Below are positions 1-7,720 of a DNA stretch of 64,000 nt, piece after piece. Within the stretch, counting starts at the first letter, position 1; every line of letters begins with the position of its first letter. The stretch covers positions 59,478 through 123,477 of the forward strand of contig NZ_NIJM01000005.1 of assembly GCF_002836945.1 (NCBI RefSeq), given 5' to 3'. This DNA is from Shewanella chilikensis. Lineage in GTDB: Bacteria > Pseudomonadota > Gammaproteobacteria > Enterobacterales > Shewanellaceae. The translations under genes and the position numbers were made by a program. The notes below the pieces were generated by a model that worked only from the letters and a program-made list of their open reading frames with translations, made no database searches and was not told the origin of the DNA.

Positions 1-883
1 TGGTGTCAAACTGGCTGATACCACCGAGCGCCTCTGATAGGGGCTTACTGAAGATCCAGCAGCAAACTGTGGCCAGGAAAATAAGCAGGGTCAGTTTTCC
101 CTGGAAACTCAGTTTCTGATTTTCGATATCCAGTTTGCATTCCACCGACAAGTCCGGTTTGAAATACAGATACAGGGCGATCAGCATGGTTGGCAGCATC
201 AAGGCCACAGTCAAGAGACCAAACTCCAGCCAGTCGCTAAAGCTCAAGCCAGCTTGGGCAGCGGCAATGGCGTTTGGTGGACTACCTACCAGAGTGCCTA
301 TGCCACCAATGTTGGCCGAATAAGCGATACCCAGCAGCATAAAGACATAGGTGTTGTGTTGGCTCTCTCTATCCAGTTGCTGCAAGATCCCCAGTGCCAG
401 AGGCAACATCATGGCCGCTGTGGCTGTGTTGCTGATCCACATAGACAGCAAAGCTGTTACTCCGAACAGCATCATACAGGCGATACTGAGTTTACCCTTG
501 GAAGCCAGTAACACCTTTTGGGCTATAAGAGTATCGATTTTTTGATGGTGCAGGGCAGCAGCCAATACAAAACCACCAAAAAACAAATAGATAATTGGGT
601 TGGCAAAGTTGCTCATGGCAGCTTTGGTTTCAAACACACCGAAAAATACCGCCAGAACCGGAATGAGTATCGCCGTGATACTCAAATGAATGGCTTCAGT
701 AAGCCAGAGCACAGCGGCAAATACCAAGATAGACAGACCGGTATTTACCCCAGGTTCAAAGGGTAAAAAGTTGTGCAATAGGAAAAGCAGCAAGATATCT
801 GCGGCTAAGATCAACATGTTACGTTGTTGGACGCTCTTCTCTGTCTGCGAAGGGGGTAAGCTTTCCGTTTGTTCTAAAGACAT
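1..883 (-). CDS. DASS/SLC13-family sodium-coupled anion transporter, 5' part
   Basis: The minus strand is open from an ATG at 883 to the left edge, so about 294 N-terminal residues are present and the C-terminus lies outside the window. After a short polar start ([13 protein letters not shown]) come several hydrophobic segments, with the [12 protein letters not shown] and [13 protein letters not shown] stretches and the [15 protein letters not shown] signature of divalent-anion:Na+ symporters (CitT/SdcS type). SNT and the GTLVGSPPN loop form the substrate and sodium site in this family. Likely an inner-membrane importer of dicarboxylates or sulfate; the exact substrate cannot be read from sequence. 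Confidence 0.85.
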   Translation of the reverse strand, partial: MSLEQTESLPPSQTEKSVQQRNMLILAADILLLFLLHNFLPFEPGVNTGLSILVFAAVLWLTEAIHLSITAILIPVLAVFFGVFETKAAMSNFANPIIYLFFGGFVLAAALHHQKIDTLIAQKVLLASKGKLSIACMMLFGVTALLSMWISNTATAAMMLPLALGILQQLDRESQHNTYVFMLLGIAYSANIGGIGTLVGSPPNAIAAAQAGLSFSDWLEFGLLTVALMLPTMLIALYLYFKPDLSVECKLDIENQKLSFQGKLTLLIFLATVCCWIFSKPLSEALGGISQFDT

Positions 884-1262
884 TCTTAACTTCCTCGTCT
901 TGTTTTTATGGCAAGCAATTTAGGGTATAGCTCACATTTGGCAAAGGGCTTTATTGGGTAACTTAACCACCTTGCGTAATACATTTGTATGAGGAATCTA
1001 TCACGAAATTGGAAAATTGGAGAGGTGGATCACCTAATTTTGATCGCCTTTGAGCGTTTTTTTGTTTCAAACGGTTAACTAAGAGGCACAGCCTCTATAT
1101 TACTGAAAGAGAATGAAAGTTTAAAACGGTGATGCGTGTCACATTAAGCTGTTGTACTAATGTCTAGTTGCAATAATTTTGCAATATCCGTGCGCTGGTC
1201 TACATTTCTCTTAGGCCAAGGAAAAGGATCTCGGCCTCAATGACCATGACAAGGAGTCTTCA
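884..1262. other. Divergent intergenic region, no gene seen
   Basis: This 379-bp AT-rich gap separates the divergent transporter and ComEA-like genes and should hold both promoters. A short perfect hairpin (AGAGGC-ACA-GCCTCT) lies at about 1082-1096 without a following T-run. An AAGGAG ribosome-binding site sits at about 1250, just before the downstream ATG. No tRNA or convincing small ORF was found. Confidence 0.4.
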
Positions 1263-1571
1263 ATGAAAACACCATTCTATGCTTTATTACTTGCAACTAG
1301 TTTGAGTTTCCCCCTTTACGCCGGAGAGCCCACCAAGGATAAAACTTCACAAACCCCGCAAGCCGGCCAAGCACAGGTTCACCAAATCAATATTAATACT
1401 GCTTCGGAATCTGAGCTGCAGCTACTGAAAGGGATTGGAGAAGCTAAGGCCAAAGCGATTGTGGAATATCGTAGCAGCCAAGGAAAATTCAAATCCATTG
1501 ATGAGTTGGCTCAAGTGAAGGGGATTGGGGCTAAACTGGTCGAACAGAATAAACATCTATTGGTACTTTGA
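1263..1571 (+). CDS. ComEA-like secreted helix-hairpin-helix protein
   Basis: A 102-residue protein with an N-terminal signal peptide (MKTPFYALLLATSLSFPLYA, cleaved near residue 20), a polar linker, then a tandem helix-hairpin-helix domain from about residue 42: NINTASESELQLLKGIGEAKAKAIVEYR followed by a second hairpin ending VKGIGAKLVEQN. This is the ComEA/HhH-1 fold that binds double-stranded DNA non-specifically in the periplasm during natural transformation. Length fits the short gammaproteobacterial ComEA form. The start is supported by AAGGAG about eight bases upstream of the ATG. It appears monocistronic, and a role in DNA uptake is inferred from the family. Confidence 0.85.
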   Translation: MKTPFYALLLATSLSFPLYAGEPTKDKTSQTPQAGQAQVHQININTASESELQLLKGIGEAKAKAIVEYRSSQGKFKSIDELAQVKGIGAKLVEQNKHLLVL

Positions 1572-1649
1572 AGAGTAAGGGTAAACACAGGTTTTTGTTT
1601 ATCTTATGTTCACTTAAAAGCACTAGGGGGCAAACGGAGGTTATTTCCC

Positions 1650-1678
1650 TTGATCCCGGCGGGGGCATGGTGGATAAT
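1650..1678 (+). promoter_or_regulatory. Probable promoter of ffs
   Basis: TTGATC at 1650-1655 and GATAAT at 1673-1678 are separated by 17 bp and lie about 45 bp before the 4.5S RNA. The second ffs-like copy at 7720 lacks this sequence. Confidence 0.55.
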
Positions 1679-1720
1679 CCACGGCGTTGCAGCAAGGCTG
1701 CAAATCTGTGGTGACCCCAG

Positions 1721-1820
1721 GGTCCCCCCGCAATGATAACTTGTGAACCCGGCCAGGCCCGGAAGGGAGCAACCGTAGCAAGTGACTCATGTGCCGGGGT
1801 GTGGCTCTGGGGGAACCTCC
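1721..1820 (+). ncRNA. ffs: Signal recognition particle 4.5S RNA
   Basis: The apical domain is unmistakable: the conserved GGCCAGGCCCGGAAGGGAGCA-type loop region (1751-1771), with the GGAAG tetraloop segment and the asymmetric AGCA side, binds Ffh. The terminal stem is formed by GGTCCCCC (from 1721) with GGGGGAACC near 1810-1818, allowing one bulge. Length of about 100 nt fits the bacterial short-type SRP RNA. A good promoter lies upstream. The 3' part from 1726 on is duplicated exactly at 7720-7841 because a tyrosine-integrase element has inserted here. This promoter-proximal copy keeps both strands of the terminal stem, so it should be the functional gene. The exact ends are estimates. Confidence 0.92.
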
Positions 1821-1847
1821 AATTCCAAACCTTTTCAAATGGTTAGC
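1726..1847 (+). repeat. Left attachment repeat, overlapping the ffs 3' end
   Basis: These 122 bp are identical to 7720-7841. They span most of ffs plus 27 bp of downstream flank ending GGTTAGC. The crossover lies somewhere inside. The unusual length may mean selection to keep ffs intact, or a recent recombination between tandem elements. Confidence 0.85.
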
Positions 1848-1884
1848 GCTGAAAGTACCTAAGGGGTCCACAAGGTGGTCCACT

Positions 1885-3126
1885 TTGAGTCTAGCTAAAG
1901 CCTCTAATCCAGCTCCTTACTTGTATCGATCCCGACATGGTGTCTGGTATGCCCGTGTAGTCGTTCCTGAAGACCGTAGAGATGCCATAGGGAAACGTGA
2001 ACTTCGCAAGACACTTGCCACTAAAGACAAGCGCGAGGCTGTCCTGAGATCTTGGGATGTGCTTAAGGCTCTGCATGCCTTGGCTAAAGGCAAAGCATTG
2101 GCGACACAATCCCCATCAGCCAGCTTGGAGTCTTCTCAAGGTCGTGCTGTGGTATCGGCCCCAGTCCCTCCTGAGATTCCCCCCGTATCCCCCCAGTTAC
2201 CTAAGTTGAGTCAGATAGCGGATGAATACAGCCGGGAAAAGGTCTTGGGTGGTGCATGGTCGAAACATACTGAGAGCGTCAACCGCAAGACATTCAGAGA
2301 CATGATTGCCTTGCTGGGCGACCTTAGGATTGACCAGTTCACCAAGGAGCAGGCTCAGAGGTATAAGCAGCACTACAGTGCCAAGACTGACCTATCTGTT
2401 GCGACAATCAACAAGTATCTGACTAGGGTCACCGCCTTGTTGCAGTGGGCCTCAGCTCACTATGGGACACCCAATCCCATGGCAGGAATGAGCATTCGTG
2501 TGTCGGCAAAGGTGAAGGTGTCTAAAGAGCGGGAGGCGCTGACTCCATTCCAAATCAAGCAGTTATTCCAAGCACTGCCCATAGGTAACGCCAAAAGGTA
2601 TGCCTACAGGTACTGGGTGCCTCGGCTTGCGGCGTACACTGGGGCCAGAGTCGGGGAGTTGGCTCAGTTGTATCTGGATGATTTCACGGTAATTGATGGT
2701 CATCCGTGCATCCTTATCCGAGCCAATCACCCAGACCAATCAATTAAGACCCCAAGCAGCGAGAGGGCCATCCCCATTCACCCTAAGCTGATAGCTCTGG
2801 GCTTCCTGCACTTTGTTGAGAGACAGCGAAGCCTAGGTCATCAGCGCCTGTTCCCTGAGTTGCCTAAACAGGAGGCTCGGGGTTACTCCCATGCTGTTTC
2901 TAAGTGGTTCCACAACTTCAAAAGGAAACTGGACTGGGGAGAGCGAGAGACCTTGCACGGTATACGCCATGCGGTGGCAACTCAGTTGAAGCGCAAGGAG
3001 TTTAGCTCTGATTTGGTCGCCGGGTTATTGGGGCATTCCCATGGTTCAATTACCTTCGACCGCTACGGGAAGGAGTACAAGGTAAACAACCTGCTCAGAG
3101 TGGTTGAGGCTCTGGATTGGGAATGA
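1885..3126 (+). CDS. int: Tyrosine recombinase (integrase)
   Basis: Site-specific recombinase of the lambda/P4 type that moves the element in and out of ffs. The N-terminal PYLYRSRHGVWYARVVVP segment is the arm-type DUF6538-like domain, followed by a SAM-like core-binding domain (about residues 110-210) and the catalytic domain. Visible catalytic residues are Arg in GARVGEL (about 255), His and Arg in HGIRH (358-361), His in GHSHG, and the Tyr nucleophile in DRYGK (about 394). I chose TTG at 1885 (AAGGTGG six bases upstream, 413 residues) because the next upstream ATG, at 1789, lies inside the 4.5S RNA. The 445-residue version from 1789 remains possible. The same 5' segment recurs, decayed, after the right repeat. 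Confidence 0.93.
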   Translation: MSLAKASNPAPYLYRSRHGVWYARVVVPEDRRDAIGKRELRKTLATKDKREAVLRSWDVLKALHALAKGKALATQSPSASLESSQGRAVVSAPVPPEIPPVSPQLPKLSQIADEYSREKVLGGAWSKHTESVNRKTFRDMIALLGDLRIDQFTKEQAQRYKQHYSAKTDLSVATINKYLTRVTALLQWASAHYGTPNPMAGMSIRVSAKVKVSKEREALTPFQIKQLFQALPIGNAKRYAYRYWVPRLAAYTGARVGELAQLYLDDFTVIDGHPCILIRANHPDQSIKTPSSERAIPIHPKLIALGFLHFVERQRSLGHQRLFPELPKQEARGYSHAVSKWFHNFKRKLDWGERETLHGIRHAVATQLKRKEFSSDLVAGLLGHSHGSITFDRYGKEYKVNNLLRVVEALDWE

Positions 3127-3224
3127 GGGCTGTAGACTCAAAGCTGAGCTCATCCTGAGTAAAAAATAGGGAAGTAACAACTATCCGTGTAATCCCAGAC
3201 TTCAAGGATGGTCAGCCTTATTTC

Positions 3225-3548
3225 GTGGCTAAAGATGTCGCTGAGGCACTGGGCTACGGTCGAGATGCTGCAGCACCGCGCAAGGTTATCAGCAACATAG
3301 TGGCAAACCACTGCCCTAACCGCATCCAGATTACCCGCAAGGATGTGTCTTATGAAACACAAGACACATTCGGCAAGGCACCATCTTTAAACATCATCCC
3401 TGAGTCAGACCTTTACCGTCTGGTCATGCGTTCCAACCTGCCGTCTGCCCAAGCCTTCCAAGACTGGGTATGTGGCACAGTGCTACCTGCAATCCGTAAG
3501 GACGGTGCCTACATCATGGGCGAGGAGAAGGGAATAAACGGGAAATGA
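3225..3548 (+). CDS. BRO-N domain phage antirepressor fragment
   Basis: A 107-residue piece of a Bro/antirepressor N-terminal domain: FVAKDVAEALGYGRDAAAPRKVI, then the YRLVMRSNLPSAQAFQDWVCGTVLPAIRKDGAYIMG motif typical of phage Ant/BRO-N proteins, which titrate or bind DNA in lysogeny control. The conserved coding similarity starts earlier, at about 3186 (RVIPDFKDGQPYF), but no ATG, GTG or TTG is available between the stop at 3156 and the GTG at 3225. The protein also ends right after the BRO-N fold, next to a G-rich run at 3550-3557. I read it as a degraded gene that has lost its start and C-terminal domain. A short GTG-initiated product is possible. Confidence 0.7.
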   Translation: MAKDVAEALGYGRDAAAPRKVISNIVANHCPNRIQITRKDVSYETQDTFGKAPSLNIIPESDLYRLVMRSNLPSAQAFQDWVCGTVLPAIRKDGAYIMGEEKGINGK

Positions 3549-3601
3549 AGGGGGGGGCTGATGACCGTCCACGGGTCTAGACAACCAACAACGTACCCAC
3601 T

Positions 3602-4054
3602 ATGTCAAGCCGCGAGATTGCCGAGCTGACAGGCAAGACACATTTCAACGTCTGTGCTGACATCCGCAACATGCTGGCGCAACTTGGAGTAGGAGAATTG
3701 AAATTTCAATCGTCCTACTTGAGCAAGCAAAACAAGCAAGTCACTGAGTATCTTCTGCCGCGCCGCGAGTGCGAGATTTTGGTCTGTGGCTATGACGTAG
3801 GTCGTAGAGCCGCCGTAATCGACCGCTGGCTGGAGCTGGAGACCAAGCAACGCCAATTGCCCAAAATGACCCCGGCTCAGATGATTGCCGCTAAGGTTTA
3901 CTGTCGATCAAGGGATGATCGGTTGATTGGAAGACCCGTGATGACCGTCACGAAAAATCCATGCGTATACGACTTGATTGTCTCAGGTGAGATCTTGCGG
4001 TGGTATGTTTGCCGACCAGATGAACACCACATACACACAGGAGGTAATCAATGA
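3602..4054 (+). CDS. Rha-like phage regulatory protein
   Basis: 150 residues. The N-terminal two-thirds (MSSREIAELTGKTHFNVCADIRNMLAQLG, then EYLLPRRECEILVCGYDVGRRAAVIDRWLELE) match the Rha/antirepressor pattern of phage regulatory proteins, where the domain often follows BRO-N or KilA-N. The last ~50 residues (from MTPAQMIAAKVYCRSRDD) are not recognisable and include a Cys- and His-containing tail. No good ribosome-binding site precedes the ATG. In-frame sequence back to the stop at 3578 reads TTNNVPT, like the lost start of related proteins. It overlaps the next gene by ATGA at 4051, implying translational coupling. Function is inferred from family; the domain may be orphaned. Confidence 0.65.
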   Translation: MSSREIAELTGKTHFNVCADIRNMLAQLGVGELKFQSSYLSKQNKQVTEYLLPRRECEILVCGYDVGRRAAVIDRWLELETKQRQLPKMTPAQMIAAKVYCRSRDDRLIGRPVMTVTKNPCVYDLIVSGEILRWYVCRPDEHHIHTGGNQ

Positions 4055-4269
4055 CTATGGTCTACATCTTTAATGAATCCCATCCACTAGCTGCTGAGGT
4101 CGAGCTGCTGCCAGCTTTGCTTACCTCTGAGGCCCACAACGTCAAACAGAAAGACCCAGCCGCCATGGACTGGAAAGAGGTCACCCGAGAAGAAGCCAAG
4201 CAGGCACTATCTGAGGGCCTCCCGGTAATCTTCTCTGACGACTGCTGTACTTACCTTAAAGCAGCCTAA
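4051..4269 (+). CDS. Small acidic hypothetical protein of the ffs element
   Basis: 72 residues (MTMVYIFNESHPLAAEVELL... EGLPVIFSDDCCTYLKAA). A strong AGGAGGT lies about eight bases upstream of the ATG, and the start overlaps the upstream stop, so this is a well-formed translation unit even though its neighbours are decayed. The sequence is acidic with a DWKEVTREEAKQAL helix and a Cys-Cys pair near the C-terminus. There is no signal peptide or membrane segment. I do not recognise a family. Small phage accessory or regulatory proteins are typical in this position. Confidence 0.6.
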   Translation: MTMVYIFNESHPLAAEVELLPALLTSEAHNVKQKDPAAMDWKEVTREEAKQALSEGLPVIFSDDCCTYLKAA

Positions 4270-4381
4270 GGATGGCCCAGAGGCGCAGGGAGGCGCCAAT
4301 AGACTGAGTATCTCCTGCTAAAGAGAGAGCTAGGAAGGTTTAACCCCCCTAGCCAACTCACTCTGACCAAACAACCGGGCA

Positions 4382-4746
4382 ATGGCGAGGCAATGCGAAG
4401 GTGTTCTTTAAGAACGAGGGTAAAATTGCACCCGTTAATTTGGGCCGCCGAGACAGTCAAACCTTAGCCACTCAGGAAGCCCTCTATGCCTACGCTGGAA
4501 ACAAGTGCTCCTGCAAAACTGCAGGTGCAAAACTTTGGGGCCGATAGAGGCTTCGCTACATGGGCAACTCAGGAAGCCCTCTATGCCTACGCTATGTGGT
4601 GCGATGTTGAGTTCTACATGGTGGTCGTGGATGCCTTCACCGCCCTGACTAACGGGGACATTGAGGAAGCCCAAGAGATTGCCCAGACCGTGGTGTCTGT
4701 CCATGAACAACGGGCCACTGAACTGTACCTCCAAGGCCATCACTGA
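4382..4746 (+). pseudogene. KilA-N domain remnant with an internal duplication
   Basis: The open frame 4486-4746 (86 residues) contains WATQEALYAYAMWCDVEFYMVVVDAFTAL, matching the C-terminal half of KilA-N DNA-binding domains (the LYAYAMW...F...V..AF pattern) of phage antirepressors. Upstream, 4384-4497 reads in another frame as NAKVFFKNEGKIAPVNLGRRD then ATQEALYAYA again before running into a stop at about 4550. The two ATQEALYAYA segments are encoded by an exact 27-bp repeat (4470-4496 and 4567-4593). The gene thus looks broken by a local duplication or insertion. A start at 4486 would arise fortuitously inside the first repeat. Confidence 0.55.
4470..4593 (+). repeat. 27-bp direct repeat, 97 bp apart
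   Basis: The 27 bp at 4470-4496 recur exactly at 4567-4593, both encoding TQEALYAYA. The repeat marks the scar that split the KilA-N gene. Confidence 0.8.
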
Positions 4747-5441
4747 GCAGGATGCATAGTCTGGCATCGACTAAGGCGACCTCTGGCTTGACTTTGAGAC
4801 CCTCAGGACTGACGCCTGACACTCCCGACCAGCAATGGAATCTTGAGGCTGCCTGCTTAGGTGGGTAAATAATGCTCAGATTTATCGCAAAATTGTGTAG
4901 ACACAAACCTGAAAATGTGGTATTTAGCCCAGCCCCCGTCTTTAGGTAGTCTTGAGGTATCCTTAGGTCTTAAGGTGTCCTTAGGTCTGAGGCTCTGTCT
5001 TGGGAGGGATATTATCCTGATTGGTTATACTGGCTGAGGAGAACCTTGGTCTTGAGGATCCTTAGGTCTGAGGAGTCTTAAGGTAAGGGAGACCGATACA
5101 CGTAGACAGCAACACTTCGGAGGGTTGAGGATTACCTATGGCAGTCCCGAAGTCCCTTGGAGGGCCACTGAAACAGCAGAGGAAACTGTGTGGCCCAAAG
5201 GAAGCGAAGGAGAACCCAAAGTGACCTTGGCTTCTCTGTCGTATATGGAGGGACAATTGGCAGATGGTCTCCTGCTGGTGGTCTTGATGACCGTAGGCGG
5301 TCTCAGTGACAACACCAAAACAGGGAGGCAGAGACAAGGAATGCAGAAGATCCTCAGAACGCCTCAGAGCCTCGATTAGCCTCCAGTAATACCTTTGGCC
5401 TATCCAAGACTCTGGAGGCCACAGCAGATCATCCAGAGCGT
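4747..5441. other. Element intergenic region with CCTTAGGTCT repeats
   Basis: About 700 bp with no gene I trust. 4941-5083 holds the short-repeat cluster described separately. A frame from 5138 reads MAVPKSLGGPLKQQRKLCG and stops after 28 codons. A longer frame (5125-5379, 84 residues) overlaps it, but neither has family features or a good ribosome-binding site. The region sits just downstream of the convergent resolvase. Confidence 0.4.
4941..5083. repeat. Iteron-like cluster of CCTTAGGTCT / CTTGAGG / CTTAAGG
   Basis: CCTTAGGTCT occurs at 4961-4970, 4979-4988 and 5060-5069. CTTGAGG occurs at 4951-4957 and 5051-5057, and CTTAAGG at 4969-4975 and 5077-5083. The near-palindromic spacing resembles protein-binding iterons or phage early-region repeats. 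Confidence 0.6.
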
Positions 5442-6014
5442 TTACAGGCTCTTATTCCAGTGCCTCTTGACTGTCGCCAGAGACAATCCCAAGACCTCGC
5501 TTGCCTTGGATTGCGACAGCCCTTGCTCTCTTGCTTTCTTCACCGCCTCAGTAGTTCCCTTGGCTACAGGGCGGCCAAGCTTCTTGCCTTCAGCCTTGGC
5601 CCTTGCGAGTCCTTCCTGAGTACGCTCTACAATGCGGGACTTCTCGAACTCGGCAAAGGCAGTCATCAGGGACAGCATCAGCTTACCTTCAGGAGTGCTG
5701 AGGTCGGACACAGGCAAGTCTAGGGACTGGACGCTAATCCCCCTTGAGGTCAGATGCTGTATGGTCTGGAGCACGTCTATGGCATCCCGACCCAATCTAT
5801 CCAGCTTCAAGACCACTAGGCGGTCTCCAGCTTCCAACTTGTGGTCTACTAGGTTCTTGAAAGCTGGCCGAGCCATGGCTGCTACGCCTCCAGAGATAGA
5901 CTCGCTAATGATACGACTATCCAGTAGCTCTGGGATGCGCTCCTTGAGCTGGTGGGCTTGAGTCTCGGCATTCTGCTCGACAGTGGAAACACGACAGTAA
6001 GCAAAGGTTCTCAT
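5442..6014 (-). CDS. Serine recombinase (resolvase/invertase family)
   Basis: 190 residues from ATG 6014. The N-terminus MRTFAYCRVSTVEQNAETQ carries the catalytic Ser of the YxRVSTxxQ motif. Then come KLDRLGRDAIDVLQ, the dimer-helix region MTAFAEFEKSRIVERTQEGLARAKAEGKKLGRP, and a C-terminal helix-turn-helix (LSQSKASEVLGLSLATVKRHW). This is a full-length small serine recombinase of the Tn3-resolvase/Hin type, acting on DNA by double-strand cleavage and rotation. A TTG at 6077 would add 21 residues that do not resemble the family, so ATG 6014 is preferred. In a small island it may resolve multimers or invert DNA. Its likely target region is upstream, at 6015-6523. Confidence 0.93.
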   Translation of the reverse strand: MRTFAYCRVSTVEQNAETQAHQLKERIPELLDSRIISESISGGVAAMARPAFKNLVDHKLEAGDRLVVLKLDRLGRDAIDVLQTIQHLTSRGISVQSLDLPVSDLSTPEGKLMLSLMTAFAEFEKSRIVERTQEGLARAKAEGKKLGRPVAKGTTEAVKKAREQGLSQSKASEVLGLSLATVKRHWNKSL

Positions 6015-6523
6015 GGGTTCACTCTCGGTGGTGTCATAATCGGTATCAAGAATGATCTTGGGGTTCAACAATGTCAAGTGCTATTTTGTTGATACCAGAT
6101 AAGACCCACAATTCCTAGTGTCATAAAACGATGGTTTGTTGAGCCTATGGATGGTGTCTGTGGTTGGCCTGAGAGTGTCTTGGGGAAACGAAGGACAGAA
6201 AATAAATCGATAGGGGGTACGGGGGGAAATTGGCGCAAAGGCTATATCTAGAAAGGCCTCAGAAATTTTTCTAGTATTTCGATGCCTGTCCCTTCAGTAG
6301 ATGGAAGGATATGCGCATGGAGTAATATGATGGGATGTCTTATGATAAGGCAGCCACTTGATCGTTTACAATAGTGTCAGTGTATAGTGGCATACAGTAT
6401 ATGCATTAAACCTACATTACACCTCAATCGCCATAAATAGCCGAACCGAATACTGTTACATTGTCACAGTGCCGTGTCTATTTGCCAGGAAATGGGAAAA
6501 CTTTATCCATAAGGAATATATAT
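6015..6523. other. Upstream region of resolvase and cargo gene with operator-like palindromes
   Basis: 509 bp, AT-rich, with no gene. It separates the divergent resolvase and the plus-strand cargo gene, so it should hold both promoters and possibly a resolvase site. Inverted repeats seen: TGTAT-AGTGGC-ATACA near 6380, GCATA-CAGTA-TATGC overlapping it, and ACTGT-N9-ACAGT at 6452-6470. The last resembles but does not fit a LexA box, because the spacer is one base too long. Confidence 0.35.
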
Positions 6524-7357
6524 ATGAAAAAAGGATTGTTAATTACTCAGGATATTACTGCTGGTAATAGTGGCTTCTCTTTAAATCAACCACTTAGTCC
6601 ACAGAAACTAAGGCAATACGCACTATTTTGGGATGAGATCGCTTGTCCCCAAAGTAACATATTCCACTTTGGGATGGGGCCTGATTATGAGTATTTAATT
6701 GAAGCTGGAATAGCGAAATACGAAACAGTTAATTTTTCCGGCTCAATCCGTGGAGATGCTAAGTATTGGATAGAGTTGCAGGAAGCAGCTTTCCAAAAGC
6801 TAACCATGAGAGATGAATCAAAGTGGAGCTTAGCGTCTGAAGTGAAGTCATTAGGTATGAGCAGCCCAAGTCAACATGCTCATTCGACTTTATGTCTGCA
6901 TCTAGTTGATTCAATTCAGGTGTTTACTGGAGACGTGCCTTTGGCGGAAATTCTTGAGTTCAAACAGCGGAGACATGATGAGTTAATAGAGTTTCGTGAC
7001 AGTATTGATGAGCTGGTAGAACAAACTATATTCACTGCTGACACTTCTGAAGCTATTAAACGACAGATTCGTAAGGTTGAACGTGACTTAAATGAAGTCA
7101 ATCGAGTTATGTCAGAGAGTAGGTATCCAACACTAAAGACTTGCGCAACCAATGTACTAACGGCTGATGGAGTTCTTGGCCTTGTTGCTCCTGCTCTTTT
7201 GGCTATGGAGCTTCCTTTGGAATCCAACGTAAAGACTGCCTTGGCTATCGGTTCAGGTATTGCGTTTAGTTTGTATAAAGGTCGCCATACAAATGTCCTT
7301 CCTCGCAACCTCAAACAATACGCTTACGTGGCTCATGCGAGAAAGGAGCTTATATAA
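6524..7357 (+). CDS. AT-rich cargo protein, DUF6236-like
   Basis: 277 residues from ATG 6524, chosen because AAGGA lies about eight bases upstream; a GTG/TTG-type start at 6461 would lack this. The N-terminus MKKGLLITQDITAGNSGFSLNQPLSPQKLRQYALFWDEIACPQSN resembles the family I know as DUF6236, of unknown function. The middle is a charged helical region (EFKQRRHDELIEFRDSIDELVEQ... RKVERDLNEVNRV), predicted coiled-coil. A hydrophobic C-terminal segment (VLTADGVLGLVAPALLAMELPL... ALAIGSGIAFSLYK) could insert in a membrane. Base composition is more AT-rich than the chromosome, as expected for island cargo. Function is unknown; a phage-defence or toxin role is only a guess from position. Confidence 0.75.
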   Translation: MKKGLLITQDITAGNSGFSLNQPLSPQKLRQYALFWDEIACPQSNIFHFGMGPDYEYLIEAGIAKYETVNFSGSIRGDAKYWIELQEAAFQKLTMRDESKWSLASEVKSLGMSSPSQHAHSTLCLHLVDSIQVFTGDVPLAEILEFKQRRHDELIEFRDSIDELVEQTIFTADTSEAIKRQIRKVERDLNEVNRVMSESRYPTLKTCATNVLTADGVLGLVAPALLAMELPLESNVKTALAIGSGIAFSLYKGRHTNVLPRNLKQYAYVAHARKELI

Positions 7358-7720
7358 ACTACTGTCCTCAGTTTGCCCTGCATCTTTCAGCTCAGACTGG
7401 AGTTTAACAAATACTTCTTCGTTGTTTAGTGTTTTAGCAAAGTCGTGTCCTTGGTGGCTAAGCCTCAGAGAAATATTTGCTAGTCGATAGCTTCGCGCTA
7501 GGGCTTGAGGGCCCACTTCGAAAAGTGACTGATTGCTCACTAACCCATTTTCAATACTGTCTTTGTCTAATTATCGGCAAGAGTATCATGGACGTCTATT
7601 TTGTAGACACTAAAGTGTTGACTTGGAGCTAGAGTAAGGGATACAAATTGTGGGTCATTCAACAGATTAATCCACTTAGGTGTCTTCAAGCGTGTGAATG
7701 GATGCTTACCTCGCGTCCTC
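7253..7720 (-). pseudogene. Truncated, frameshifted gene abutting the right repeat
   Basis: On the minus strand, protein-like sequence runs from the edge of the right repeat (HPFTRLKTPKWINLLNDPQF) through SVYKIDVHDTLADN to a stop at 7567-7569. It resumes in the next frame at about 7570 (LDKDSIENGLVSNQSLFEVG), passes through YRLANISLRLSHQGHDFAKT and runs to about 7340. The two frames join smoothly, so a single frameshift near 7570 is likely. No start codon is present before the sequence enters the 122-bp repeat, so the 5' end has been cut off at the recombination junction. A GTG at 7540 would give a 95-residue product whose tail is antisense to the cargo gene. Family not recognised. Confidence 0.55.

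Noticed and set aside
5125..5379. 84-residue ORF in the island
   Set aside because: No ribosome-binding site, overlapping alternative frames on both strands, and no recognisable features.
6452..6470. LexA box before the island cargo gene (ACTGT-N9-ACAGT)
   Set aside because: The spacer is one base longer than the LexA consensus allows; kept only as an unspecified operator-like palindrome.
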